Below are positions 25,705 through 32,442 of a stretch of 44,040 nucleotides of DNA, one piece after another. A program made the translations under genes and the position numbers. Positions within the stretch are counted from its first letter, which is position 1, and each line of letters starts with the position of its first letter. The stretch spans positions 1 to 44,040 of the forward strand of contig NZ_WJIC01000044.1 of the NCBI RefSeq assembly GCF_009649815.1, in the 5' to 3' direction. The DNA comes from Nocardia sp. SYP-A9097. Lineage in GTDB: Bacteria > Actinomycetota > Actinomycetes > Mycobacteriales > Mycobacteriaceae. Under the pieces are notes generated by a model. That model made no database searches. It worked only from the letters and a program-made list of their open reading frames with translations, and was not told where the DNA came from.

Positions 25705-25756
25705 GGTGCACACTTTGAACATGTGCGCTGTGTGCACGCACGAAATGTGCACGCAC
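25705..25756. promoter_or_regulatory. Iterated GTGCAC sites between divergent genes
   Basis: TGTGCACGCAC occurs twice exactly (25731-25741 and 25746-25756, 15 bases apart) and GTGCACAC once at 25706-25713, with ATGTGCGC at 25721-25728 between. They lie in the 237-base gap between the small minus-strand genes and the XRE/DUF5753 gene, as expected for operators of that regulator. No gene is seen in this gap. Confidence 0.5.
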
Positions 25757-25804
25757 AGTCCAGGTTTGCTTACTTCGAATAATTCCAGATAGCGAGGCTA
25801 AGAA

Positions 25805-26704
25805 ATGACCGGATCGACGGTCTCTCGCAGGGCGTTCGGAAACTTCATGCGTGAGTTGCGAGAGCGGGTGGGCAAGACGCTCCTGGCTGCAGGGCTGGAG
25901 GCGGAGACCTCGCGCATGACCATCCAGCGCCTCGAGGACGGCTGGGGCACAAAGGTCAGCACGATGCAGCTGAGAAGCCTTCTCGACTTCTACGAGGTCG
26001 ACGACCAGAATCGGGTGGAGGCGCTCAGCCTTTGGGAAGAGGTCAAGGAACAGGCGAAAGTTGAACGGCTGCAAGGCACTTCGAAAGGCTTCTGGAAGTC
26101 GTACACCGACCAGATCGCCCCCAATTTCCCCAAGTTCCTCCGCCTGGAGTCCGCAGCGGAATCAATCATCACTTACCAGCCGACCATTATCCCTGGCCTC
26201 TTGCAGACGCCCGACTACCGCCGCACGATCATCTTGATCAACGAACCGGACCTCTCGGCAGTTGACCTGGAGCGCCGTCTGGAGCTGACGCAGCAACGCA
26301 AATCGCGGCTGAACGGCAACGGATTCCAACTTGAAGCGTTCGTGTCCGAAGCGGTGTTGCGCCACCAACCTGGCGGCACCCATGTCATGGCCGCGCAACT
26401 CCAGTTGCTGGCTGAGATCGGTGAGCGCGATGCCATCGGAATCAGGGTTGTCCCGTTCTATGCAGGCGCCCATCGCGGTTTGACCATGCAGGGATTCTCA
26501 CTCCTGCGGTTCCCCGACAGCACCCACGGCATGCCCCTGCCCGCGGTGGTATTTGCCGAAGGCGCGCTGGGTAGTACGTTCCACGAGCATGAGGACGAGG
26601 TCAACGAATATCAGCAGGCGATCGACAACCTCCGGGCTGTAGCGTTGACCGAGGAGGGCTCTAGAGACCTCATGTCTCGAGTTGCGAAGGAGTACGCGGC
26701 GTGA
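25805..26704 (+). CDS. XRE-family regulator with DUF5753 domain, second copy
   Basis: Helix-turn-helix protein of 299 residues, paralogous in layout to the 4285-5166 gene. The N-terminal domain reads RRAFGNFMRELRERVGKT with a helix-turn-helix ending in SRMTIQRLEDG. The DUF5753 part includes SIITYQPTIIPGLLQTPDYRR and IRVVPFYAGAHRG. ATG start at 25805. Its end overlaps the start of a DUF397 gene by four bases. Unlike the first copy, it faces a set of small genes across a gap with repeated GTGCAC sites, suggesting it controls those genes and itself. Confidence 0.93.
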   Translation: MTGSTVSRRAFGNFMRELRERVGKTLLAAGLEAETSRMTIQRLEDGWGTKVSTMQLRSLLDFYEVDDQNRVEALSLWEEVKEQAKVERLQGTSKGFWKSYTDQIAPNFPKFLRLESAAESIITYQPTIIPGLLQTPDYRRTIILINEPDLSAVDLERRLELTQQRKSRLNGNGFQLEAFVSEAVLRHQPGGTHVMAAQLQLLAEIGERDAIGIRVVPFYAGAHRGLTMQGFSLLRFPDSTHGMPLPAVVFAEGALGSTFHEHEDEVNEYQQAIDNLRAVALTEEGSRDLMSRVAKEYAA

Positions 26705-26883
26705 AGAAGCCGAATAAGGGTGAGTGGTACAAGTCGAGCAGATCCGAAGGCGGGAAGCAGTGTGTCGAGGTTTACCACGCTGATGATGCTGTCGGAGTGC
26801 GCGACTCGAAGAACCCTGGTGGGCCGGAGCTGTTCTTCACTCCGGAGCAGTGGGCCGGCTTTATCCGCCTCGCGAGCCAGTAG
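26701..26883 (+). CDS. DUF397 domain protein, second copy
   Basis: Protein of 60 residues made of one DUF397 domain: GEWYKSSRSEGGKQCVEVY, then GVRDSKNPGGPELFFTPEQW. GTG start at 26701 overlaps the regulator stop as GTGA. It is the last gene of the island; the right 40-bp repeat and its hairpin begin 18 bases after the stop. Expected to work with the preceding DUF5753 regulator, as in other actinobacterial pairs. Confidence 0.92.
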   Translation: MKKPNKGEWYKSSRSEGGKQCVEVYHADDAVGVRDSKNPGGPELFFTPEQWAGFIRLASQ

Positions 26884-26901
26884 CCGGACCCACAAAAGCC
26901 C

Positions 26902-26941
26902 CGAATGGCGCACGGCAATCCTGCCGTGCGCCATCGCTATT
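26902..26941 (+). repeat. Right copy of the 40-bp direct repeat
   Basis: Matches 17724-17763 at 37 of 40 positions in the same orientation. It lies directly after the second DUF397 gene and 64 bases before the stop of the convergent lppZ-like gene. Confidence 0.85.
26905..26934 (+). terminator. Hairpin terminator at the right end of the island
   Basis: Perfect 13-bp stem, ATGGCGCACGGCA (26905-26917) with TGCCGTGCGCCAT (26922-26934), and a 4-base loop. Stronger than the left copy, which has a G-T mismatch in the inner stem. It can serve the DUF397 gene and the convergent lppZ-like gene. Confidence 0.78.
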
Positions 26942-27005
26942 CGCGGCTGTCGCTCGAATTACGCGCTGCCCCAGAACACCGCCCGGAGCGCATACCAGCG
27001 AGTGT

Positions 27006-28154
27006 TTAATCCGGTCCGGAACCCTGGCCGTTGGACGGCGGTGGAATCCGCACCACGCGATCGTCGTACTGATTCGGCTGGCCGTCGGTCTTGTTCACCG
27101 TCGAGGACCAGATATTGCCGTCACCGCCGATGGCCGCGCCATCGAGGCGGCCGTACTTGTCCTGCGCGAACAGTGACGGCGCGGCGGTGACCGCGTGAGT
27201 GTCCTTGTCCGCCTTGGCGATTGCGAGGGCCTTCTGATTCGTCAACGCGATCGCCACCCCATCGGTGGCGGCGGCACAATTGGCCACCCCGGGATGATCC
27301 GGCCAACTCCACGCCTTGGTCGCCACACCGTCCGAACCGACGCGCTGCAACCGATCCTCGGTGGCGGTGCGGTCGGTGATCCAGATCGAATCCTGATGAT
27401 CCGAGCACACACCACCCGCCACACCGATTCCGGCGAGCACCACATCCGCGCTCGAACCGGGCGCGGGGGAGTTGACGCTCAGCAGCTTTCCGGCCATCGA
27501 ACCGTTGTCGACCGCCGACGACGGATTGCCCGCATCACCGGTCAACACCAGCATCCGGTCCGTCGTATGGAAGTCCAGCGAACCGCGATTACCGGTGGAG
27601 CCCTTCGGAATTCCGGTCAGAATCGGCTTCGGCACACCACCGTCGGTGGAGATGCGCACCACCCGGTTATCACTGCCCGTGGTGATGTACGCGTAGACCA
27701 AACCGTCCTCGGAGTAGCTGGGGGACAACGCCAATGCGGTCAGCCCGCCATCACCCGCACCATCGACATCCAGTCGCGCCACCTCGATCGGCGCGGGCGG
27801 CATGCCCTCATCGGTGGCCACCACCTTCAGAATCCGGCCCGTGGTGCGCTCACCCACCAGCGCGCTCGACCCGTCCGGCAATGTCACCAGACCACCCGTG
27901 GTGTCGAGGCAGGAAACCACCACCAGCGGATCGGGATCCACGCACGGCGCCGTCGGCCGTTTCGCGGTGCTGCTCGGCGCAGTCGGCTTCGTCGTGCCCT
28001 GCTCGGCATCCTGCCAGTTCGGCTCGGTGGTGAACGGGCTGGAGGCGCGATCATCGAACCGGGCACAACCCGACAGCAACAAGGTGCCGGCCAGCGCGCC
28101 CACCACGATTCTCCGTGCGCCCACCCCGAACCGGCCCGCGGCAACCAAACTCAT
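27006..28154 (-). CDS. lppZ: LppZ-like lipoprotein (PQQ-type sugar dehydrogenase fold)
   Basis: Predicted lipoprotein of 382 residues from ATG 28154; the frame is open to 28352 but only this start leaves a proper signal peptide (VVGALAGTLLLSGC, lipobox LSGC). The mature part is a beta-propeller of the glucose/sorbosone dehydrogenase type: SALVGERTTGRILKV, GLTALALSPSYSEDGLVYAY, NRGSLDFHTTDRMLVLTGDAG (shown in parts: RGSLDF; LVLTGDAG). M. tuberculosis LppZ (Rv3006) lies in the same place, divergent from a DoxX gene. The true substrate is unknown; catalytic PQQ use is not established for this branch. Confidence 0.85.
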   Translation of the reverse strand: MSLVAAGRFGVGARRIVVGALAGTLLLSGCARFDDRASSPFTTEPNWQDAEQGTTKPTAPSSTAKRPTAPCVDPDPLVVVSCLDTTGGLVTLPDGSSALVGERTTGRILKVVATDEGMPPAPIEVARLDVDGAGDGGLTALALSPSYSEDGLVYAYITTGSDNRVVRISTDGGVPKPILTGIPKGSTGNRGSLDFHTTDRMLVLTGDAGNPSSAVDNGSMAGKLLSVNSPAPGSSADVVLAGIGVAGGVCSDHQDSIWITDRTATEDRLQRVGSDGVATKAWSWPDHPGVANCAAATDGVAIALTNQKALAIAKADKDTHAVTAAPSLFAQDKYGRLDGAAIGGDGNIWSSTVNKTDGQPNQYDDRVVRIPPPSNGQGSGPD

Positions 28155-28288
28155 GGTTGAGACGTTACGGAAAACCCGGCACGAATGCGCGGACGGGGTG
28201 GCTCCTAACTGCCGCATGGCGTGAACTGGCCGGTGGACACGCCCCCGACAGCCGTGTGTCGAGCGCCCTTGGCTAATAGTCTGGCCGC

Positions 28289-29185
28289 GTGACCGAGAAG
28301 CCGAACGAGCCCACCGCCGACGCGCCGGGCAGCACACCGCCCGCATCGCCACGGCCGGCGGGTGAAACGGTGCGCAGCCCTTTCGACTCGCCGACCGAAC
28401 AATTCGCCGCCACCGCGGTGAAGGCGGACGTGAAGAAGTCGGAGTTGACCAAGGAGCCCCCGCGCACCGATGAGGAACTGGGCCTCGATCCCGAAGTCCC
28501 GCTGTACGCGGAGATGAAAGAGGCCATCAACGGCACCGCACCCACCGTGCCCGCCGCCGATACCGCGCCCACCTACGCGTTCGCCAGCATTCCGCCCGCC
28601 CCGGGCGGCGCCACCGAACCCACCACGCGCATCCGCCGCCGCGGCGACGAACGCCGCGGCACCCTCGATCTCGGACTTCTGCTGCTGCGCTTGGTGGTCG
28701 GCGGCACCTTCGTCTACCACGGCCTGCAGAAGGCGGCCGGCTGGTTCAACGGCCCCGGCTACGACGGCATCCGCACCGCCATGGAGAACGGCGGCTGGAA
28801 GCACACCGACCTCGCCGCCCCCCTGCTCATCGCCGGTGAACTCGGCGGCGGCATCCTGGTGGCGCTCGGCCTGGCCACGCCGCTGGCCGCCGGCGCGGTA
28901 CTGGCGGTCATGATCGACGCCTGGCTGTGGAAGCAGGGCATGGCCCCCGGCTTCCAGTACAAGGCCGAAAAGGTCTCGGTGGAAATCGAATCCATCCTCG
29001 CGGGCGCTTCGGCGGCCATCATCCTCACCGGCCCGGGTCGCCTCTCCCTGGACCGCGGCCGCGGCTGGGCCACCCGCCCCTTCCTCGGCTCCCTCGCCGC
29101 CCTCGTAGCGTCGATAGCAGCCGCCATCCTCGCCTACATCTACCTCCACGGCGGTAACCCGCTCGAAGGCGTCGGCCCCTTCTAG
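28289..29185 (+). CDS. DoxX family membrane protein
   Basis: Protein of 298 residues, counterpart of M. tuberculosis Rv3005c by position and type. Residues 1-125 are disordered and rich in Pro, Thr and Glu. The DoxX domain starts at about 128 (LDLGLLLLRLVVGGTFVYHGLQK) with four membrane helices (further: LLIAGELGGGILVALGLATPL and AALVASIAAAILAYIYL). DoxX proteins are linked in mycobacteria to a membrane complex with superoxide dismutase and thiol homeostasis. GTG start at 28289; divergent from the lppZ-like gene, with a 134-base gap. Confidence 0.88.
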   Translation: MTEKPNEPTADAPGSTPPASPRPAGETVRSPFDSPTEQFAATAVKADVKKSELTKEPPRTDEELGLDPEVPLYAEMKEAINGTAPTVPAADTAPTYAFASIPPAPGGATEPTTRIRRRGDERRGTLDLGLLLLRLVVGGTFVYHGLQKAAGWFNGPGYDGIRTAMENGGWKHTDLAAPLLIAGELGGGILVALGLATPLAAGAVLAVMIDAWLWKQGMAPGFQYKAEKVSVEIESILAGASAAIILTGPGRLSLDRGRGWATRPFLGSLAALVASIAAAILAYIYLHGGNPLEGVGPF

Positions 29186-29194
29186 CACAGCCCC

Positions 29195-29230
29195 TCGTCA
29201 TCCCGGCATGCTTTTGGCCGGGATCCACAC
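29195..29230 (+). repeat. Dispersed palindromic repeat, copy 1
   Basis: The stretch from TCGTCATCCCGGCATGC to GCCGGGATCCACA pairs CCCGGC with GCCGGG around a short loop. A close relative lies at 35018-35052. Both are intergenic, consistent with a small dispersed repeat. Confidence 0.6.
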
Positions 29231-29247
29231 TTCTCGACGAGACAGCA

Positions 29248-29282
29248 AGCGGCCCGGCCTGATTCGATCAGGCCGGGCCGCT
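29248..29282. terminator. Bidirectional hairpin terminator
   Basis: Perfect 15-bp stem, AGCGGCCCGGCCTGA (29248-29262) with its complement at 29268-29282, loop TTCGA. It sits between the convergent DoxX gene and the gene ending at 29300. Confidence 0.85.
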
Positions 29283-29299
29283 CGGTTTGTGCTGTCAGC

Positions 29300-29599
29300 T
29301 CACCACTGCGTTGCGTTGAAGCGTTCCCACTCGGTGAAGGTTTCCTGGTGCAGGCGAACGACTTCGGCGGACTTCGCGTCGATCTGCTCGTTCAGCACCG
29401 CTCGGTGGGCGGCGATATCGGCCGCGTCGGCGGGGGACGCCATGAACTCCTCGTTCGCGAGTTCACGGGACTCCGAGGCAAGCTCCTCGGCCTCGGCCAG
29501 GAGCACCTTCGCCTTGGCATTGCGGACATCGCAACGCTCCAGCATCGCGCTGTACTCGGCCAGCATCGTATCGGCCTTGCCGACGTATTCGATTGTCAT
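29300..29599 (-). CDS. Small coiled-coil protein downstream of ilvD
   Basis: Acidic protein of 99 residues, entirely helical by composition, with heptad-like stretches (AKAKVLLAEAEELASESREL, AAHRAVLNEQIDAKSAEVV). No membrane or signal segment. ATG start at 29599, 12 bases after the ilvD stop, so it is probably the second gene of an ilvD operon. I do not recognise the family; nothing links it to amino acid synthesis other than position. Confidence 0.72.
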   Translation of the reverse strand: MTIEYVGKADTMLAEYSAMLERCDVRNAKAKVLLAEAEELASESRELANEEFMASPADAADIAAHRAVLNEQIDAKSAEVVRLHQETFTEWERFNATQW

Positions 29600-29611
29600 G
29601 TCTGCTCTTTC

Positions 29612-31453
29612 TTACGGCACCCGCCGCACGGCTCCCTTATCAGCCGAGGTCGCCAACGCGGCGTATGCCCGCAACGCGGTGGTGACCGGGCGCTCGCGAT
29701 TCACGGGCTGCCAAGGCCGTTCGGACGCTTCCATTTTCACCCGGCGCTCCGCGAGAACCTCATCGGGTACCAGCAATTCGAGAGCACGCGTGTGCACATC
29801 GATCCGAATGCGGTCACCGTTCTCGATCAAACCGATCGCGCCACCGCTGGCAGCCTCGGGCGACACATGGCCGATGGACAGGCCGGACGTACCGCCGGAG
29901 AAGCGGCCGTCGGTGATCAGCGCGCAGACCTTGCCCAGGCCCAGACCCTTGAGAAACGAGGTCGGGTGCAGCATCTCCTGCATACCCGGACCGCCCGCCG
30001 GACCCTCGTAGCGCACCACGACCACATCGCCGGGCTGAATCTTCTTGCCCAGGATCATGGAAACGGCCTCCTCCTGGGATTCGACCACCACGGCCGGACC
30101 CTCGAAGGTGTACAGATCCTCATCGATACCCGCGGTCTTGAGGACCGCGCCATCGGGTGCGATATTGCCGCGCAGCACGCACAGCCCGCCCTCGACGGTG
30201 TAGGCGTGCGCGATATCGCGAATGCAGCCGCCCTCGGCATCGGTATCGAGGGAGGACCAGCGGTTCGCGGTGGAGAACGGTTCGGTGGTGCGCACACCAC
30301 CCGGCGCGGCATGGAACAGCTCGACGGCCTCGTCGGTGGCCTTGCCGGAGCGGATATCCCAATCGTCCAGCCACTGCTCGAAGGACTCCGAGTGCACATT
30401 GGTCACATCGGTTTCCAGCAGCCCGCCGCGGCGCAGCTCGCCGAGGATGGCCGGAATGCCACCGGCGCGGTGCACATCCTCCATGTGGTAATCCGAGTTC
30501 GGCGAGACCTTCGACAGGCAGGGCACCCGACGCGAGATCTCGTCGATGGTCTGCAGATCGAATTCGATCTCACCCTCCTGCGCGGCGGCCAGGGTGTGCA
30601 GCACCGTATTGGTGGAGCCGCCCATCGCCACATCCAGGGCCATGGCATTGCGGAAAGCCTTGGCGGTGGCCACATTTCGCGGCAGCACCGAGGCGTCGTC
30701 CTGCTGGTACCAGCGGTTGGCGATATCGACGATGACCCGCCCGGCCCGCTGGAACAGCGCGCGCCGCGCCTCATGTGTGGCCAGGGTCGAGCCATTGCCC
30801 GGCAGTGCCAGACCCAGTGCCTCGGTGAGGCAGTTCATCGAATTCGCGGTGAACATGCCCGAGCAGGACCCACAGGTCGGGCACGCGCTGCGCTCGACCT
30901 CGTCCAGGCCCTCATCGGTAACCGTCTGCGAGGCGGAGGCGGAGATGGCGGTGATCAAATCGGTCGGGGCCTGCGCCACACCGTCGACGACCACGGCCTT
31001 ACCGGCCTCCATCGGACCGCCGGAGACGAATACGGCGGGGATGTTCAACCGCATGGCGGCGTTCAACATGCCGGGAGTGATCTTGTCGCAGTTGGAGATA
31101 CAGACCAGCGCGTCAGCGGTGTGCGCATTGGCCATGTACTCGACAGAGTCCGCGATGATCTCGCGCGAGGGCAGCGAATACAGCATGCCGCCGTGACCCA
31201 TGGCAATACCGTCATCGACCGCGATGGTGTGGAACTCGCGCGGTACACCGCCCGCCGCCCGAACCGCCTCGGCCACAATCTCGCCCACGTCCTTGAGGTG
31301 GACGTGACCCGGTACGAACTGCGTATACGAGTTCGCGATGGCGACAATCGGCTTGCCGAAGTCGGAGTCGGTGAGACCGGTCGCGCGCCATAGCGAGCGA
31401 GCGCCCGCGGCATTGCGTCCGATGGTGGTGGTGCGTGAGCGAAGCGGTGGCAT
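29612..31453 (-). CDS. ilvD: Dihydroxy-acid dehydratase
   Basis: Enzyme of 613 residues that dehydrates 2,3-dihydroxy-isovalerate and 2,3-dihydroxy-3-methylvalerate to the 2-keto acids of valine and isoleucine synthesis. Cluster-binding cysteines are in CISNCDKITPGML and CPTCGSCSGMFTANSMNC. Other hallmarks are PIVAIANSYTQFVPGHVHL, AMGGSTNTVLHTLA and the C-terminal TDGRFSGGTSGLSIGHVSPEA (in parts: DGRFSGGTSGLSIGHVSPE). It lies near but on the opposite strand to ilvBNC; in M. tuberculosis ilvD is elsewhere, so this clustering is a feature of this lineage. Confidence 0.97.
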   Translation of the reverse strand: MPPLRSRTTTIGRNAAGARSLWRATGLTDSDFGKPIVAIANSYTQFVPGHVHLKDVGEIVAEAVRAAGGVPREFHTIAVDDGIAMGHGGMLYSLPSREIIADSVEYMANAHTADALVCISNCDKITPGMLNAAMRLNIPAVFVSGGPMEAGKAVVVDGVAQAPTDLITAISASASQTVTDEGLDEVERSACPTCGSCSGMFTANSMNCLTEALGLALPGNGSTLATHEARRALFQRAGRVIVDIANRWYQQDDASVLPRNVATAKAFRNAMALDVAMGGSTNTVLHTLAAAQEGEIEFDLQTIDEISRRVPCLSKVSPNSDYHMEDVHRAGGIPAILGELRRGGLLETDVTNVHSESFEQWLDDWDIRSGKATDEAVELFHAAPGGVRTTEPFSTANRWSSLDTDAEGGCIRDIAHAYTVEGGLCVLRGNIAPDGAVLKTAGIDEDLYTFEGPAVVVESQEEAVSMILGKKIQPGDVVVVRYEGPAGGPGMQEMLHPTSFLKGLGLGKVCALITDGRFSGGTSGLSIGHVSPEAASGGAIGLIENGDRIRIDVHTRALELLVPDEVLAERRVKMEASERPWQPVNRERPVTTALRAYAALATSADKGAVRRVP

Positions 31454-31581
31454 TGGGTCCTCGGGTTCTCGTCGCAGGGGGCTGGTCGGCGACTACGCCG
31501 AATACTTTCGGCGCGTTCCAACGTTACTCCCGTGCGGATCGATCCCCGTCAGCGCCCGAAACCTCGCACCCCGACACGCCG

Positions 31582-32145
31582 CTAGTTGCCGGAGTTGTCG
31601 CTTTCGCTGGTCTTCGGGGTGTCGCCTTCGACCGATTCGGGTTGGGCCGTGGTCGATTCGGTCTCGGCCGCGGCCGCTTCGGGCTCGGCGGCCGCGGCCG
31701 CGTCCGCGTCCTCGAGGAACGGATCCGGGATTCGCCCGCCGGATGCTGCGACCAGATCCGAGAGCCGGTCATAGCTCACCGCGGGCAGCGTCACGTCCGA
31801 ATCATCGGCCAGATGCAGCTGTAGATACCCACGCTTCGGGATGCGCAGACCCTTCACCTGAGACCAGTCGATGTGCATGCCGGAGAACATGCTCCGCACA
31901 TCGATTCCGGACGTGGAGACAGTGGTCCGGGTGCGCTCCACCCACACCGCCACGGCGAGCGGTATGGCGAACAGCACCCACAGCACACGCGGCGCCCCGA
32001 AGAACGGGAAAGCCGCGCAGAACAGCAGTAGGAAGACTCCGATATGCGCTAGCCGGGGGATGCGGATCACGCGACCCGTGTCCGATCCGGAGTCGGGCGT
32101 GTGGGACGATTGCGCCGGTGGCACGGACTGATGCGGTGATGACAC
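31582..32145 (-). CDS. cfp6: PH-domain membrane protein, Cfp6-like
   Basis: Protein of 187 residues with the layout of M. tuberculosis Cfp6 (Rv3004, low-molecular-weight antigen 6), which also precedes ilvB divergently. Two hydrophobic segments (about 34-65, IGVFLLLFCAAFPFFGA and VLWVLFAIPLAVAVWV) are followed by a small PH-like (bPH) domain: RTTVSTSGIDVRSMFSGMHIDW (in parts: TVSTSGIDVRSMF; HIDWSQVKGLRIPKRGYL), DVTLPAVSYDRL. The C-terminal 35 residues are a Ala/Glu/Ser-rich acidic tail. Membrane association is likely; function is unknown. Confidence 0.87.
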   Translation of the reverse strand: MSSPHQSVPPAQSSHTPDSGSDTGRVIRIPRLAHIGVFLLLFCAAFPFFGAPRVLWVLFAIPLAVAVWVERTRTTVSTSGIDVRSMFSGMHIDWSQVKGLRIPKRGYLQLHLADDSDVTLPAVSYDRLSDLVAASGGRIPDPFLEDADAAAAAEPEAAAAETESTTAQPESVEGDTPKTSESDNSGN

Positions 32146-32188
32146 ACCCCCATCCTCGCATTGTGTTGAACGAACCCGAACAACCGCT

Positions 32189-32207
32189 ATGTCTCACATA
32201 ATGAGAC
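32189..32207. promoter_or_regulatory. Palindrome TGTCTCA-N5-TGAGACA upstream of ilvB
   Basis: Perfect 7-bp arms (32189-32195 and 32201-32207) around CATAA, between the divergent cfp6-like gene and the ilv leader. The bases CATAAT across its centre could be a -10 hexamer, placing the operator on the promoter. A binding site for a branched-chain amino acid regulator such as an LtbR/NdgR-type IclR protein is possible (inference). Confidence 0.55.
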
Positions 32208-32260
32208 ACACATGGTCAGATGTTTGACTCCGCGGCTCATGCGCGCATACCGTCGAGCGC

Positions 32261-32308
32261 GTGAATCGAATCGAGTTGCTCGTAATCGGCCGGCGCGTCC
32301 AGCGCTGA
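32261..32308 (+). CDS. ilvB leader peptide
   Basis: Short open frame of 15 codons, MNRIELLVIGRRVQR, starting with GTG. Seven of its residues are Ile, Leu or Val, including the run LLVI, as expected for an attenuation leader sensing charged branched-chain tRNAs. It ends 49 bases before a strong terminator hairpin and 134 bases before ilvB. Leader peptides ahead of ilvB are known from Streptomyces and Corynebacterium. Confidence 0.75.
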   Translation: MNRIELLVIGRRVQR

Positions 32309-32357
32309 GCCGACGACTATAGAGTCAATTACGTCAGCTCGCAGCTGCGACGCGCCA

Positions 32358-32391
32358 CCCTCGAACAGCCCTGGCTGTCGAGGGCTTTTTT
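32358..32391 (+). terminator. Attenuator terminator of the ilvBNC leader
   Basis: CCCTCGAACAGCC (32358-32370) pairs with GGCTGTCGAGGG (32373-32384) with one bulged A, followed by CTTTTTT. It lies between the leader peptide and the ilvB start. A separate 12-base palindrome TCGCAGCTGCGA (32339-32350) just before it could take part in the alternative fold. Confidence 0.82.
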
Positions 32392-32442
32392 GTGTTCAGG
32401 CAAGTCCATGAACTGGAACGACAAGCAGTAAGGAACCAGACG

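Noticed and set aside
17724..26941. Integrative element or prophage
   Set aside because: No integrase, excisionase, tRNA attachment site or phage structural gene is visible in the island, so only flanking repeats support mobility.
29348..31393. A 681-codon open frame on the plus strand
   Set aside because: Antisense to ilvD and the small gene after it; its protein shows no recognisable domain.
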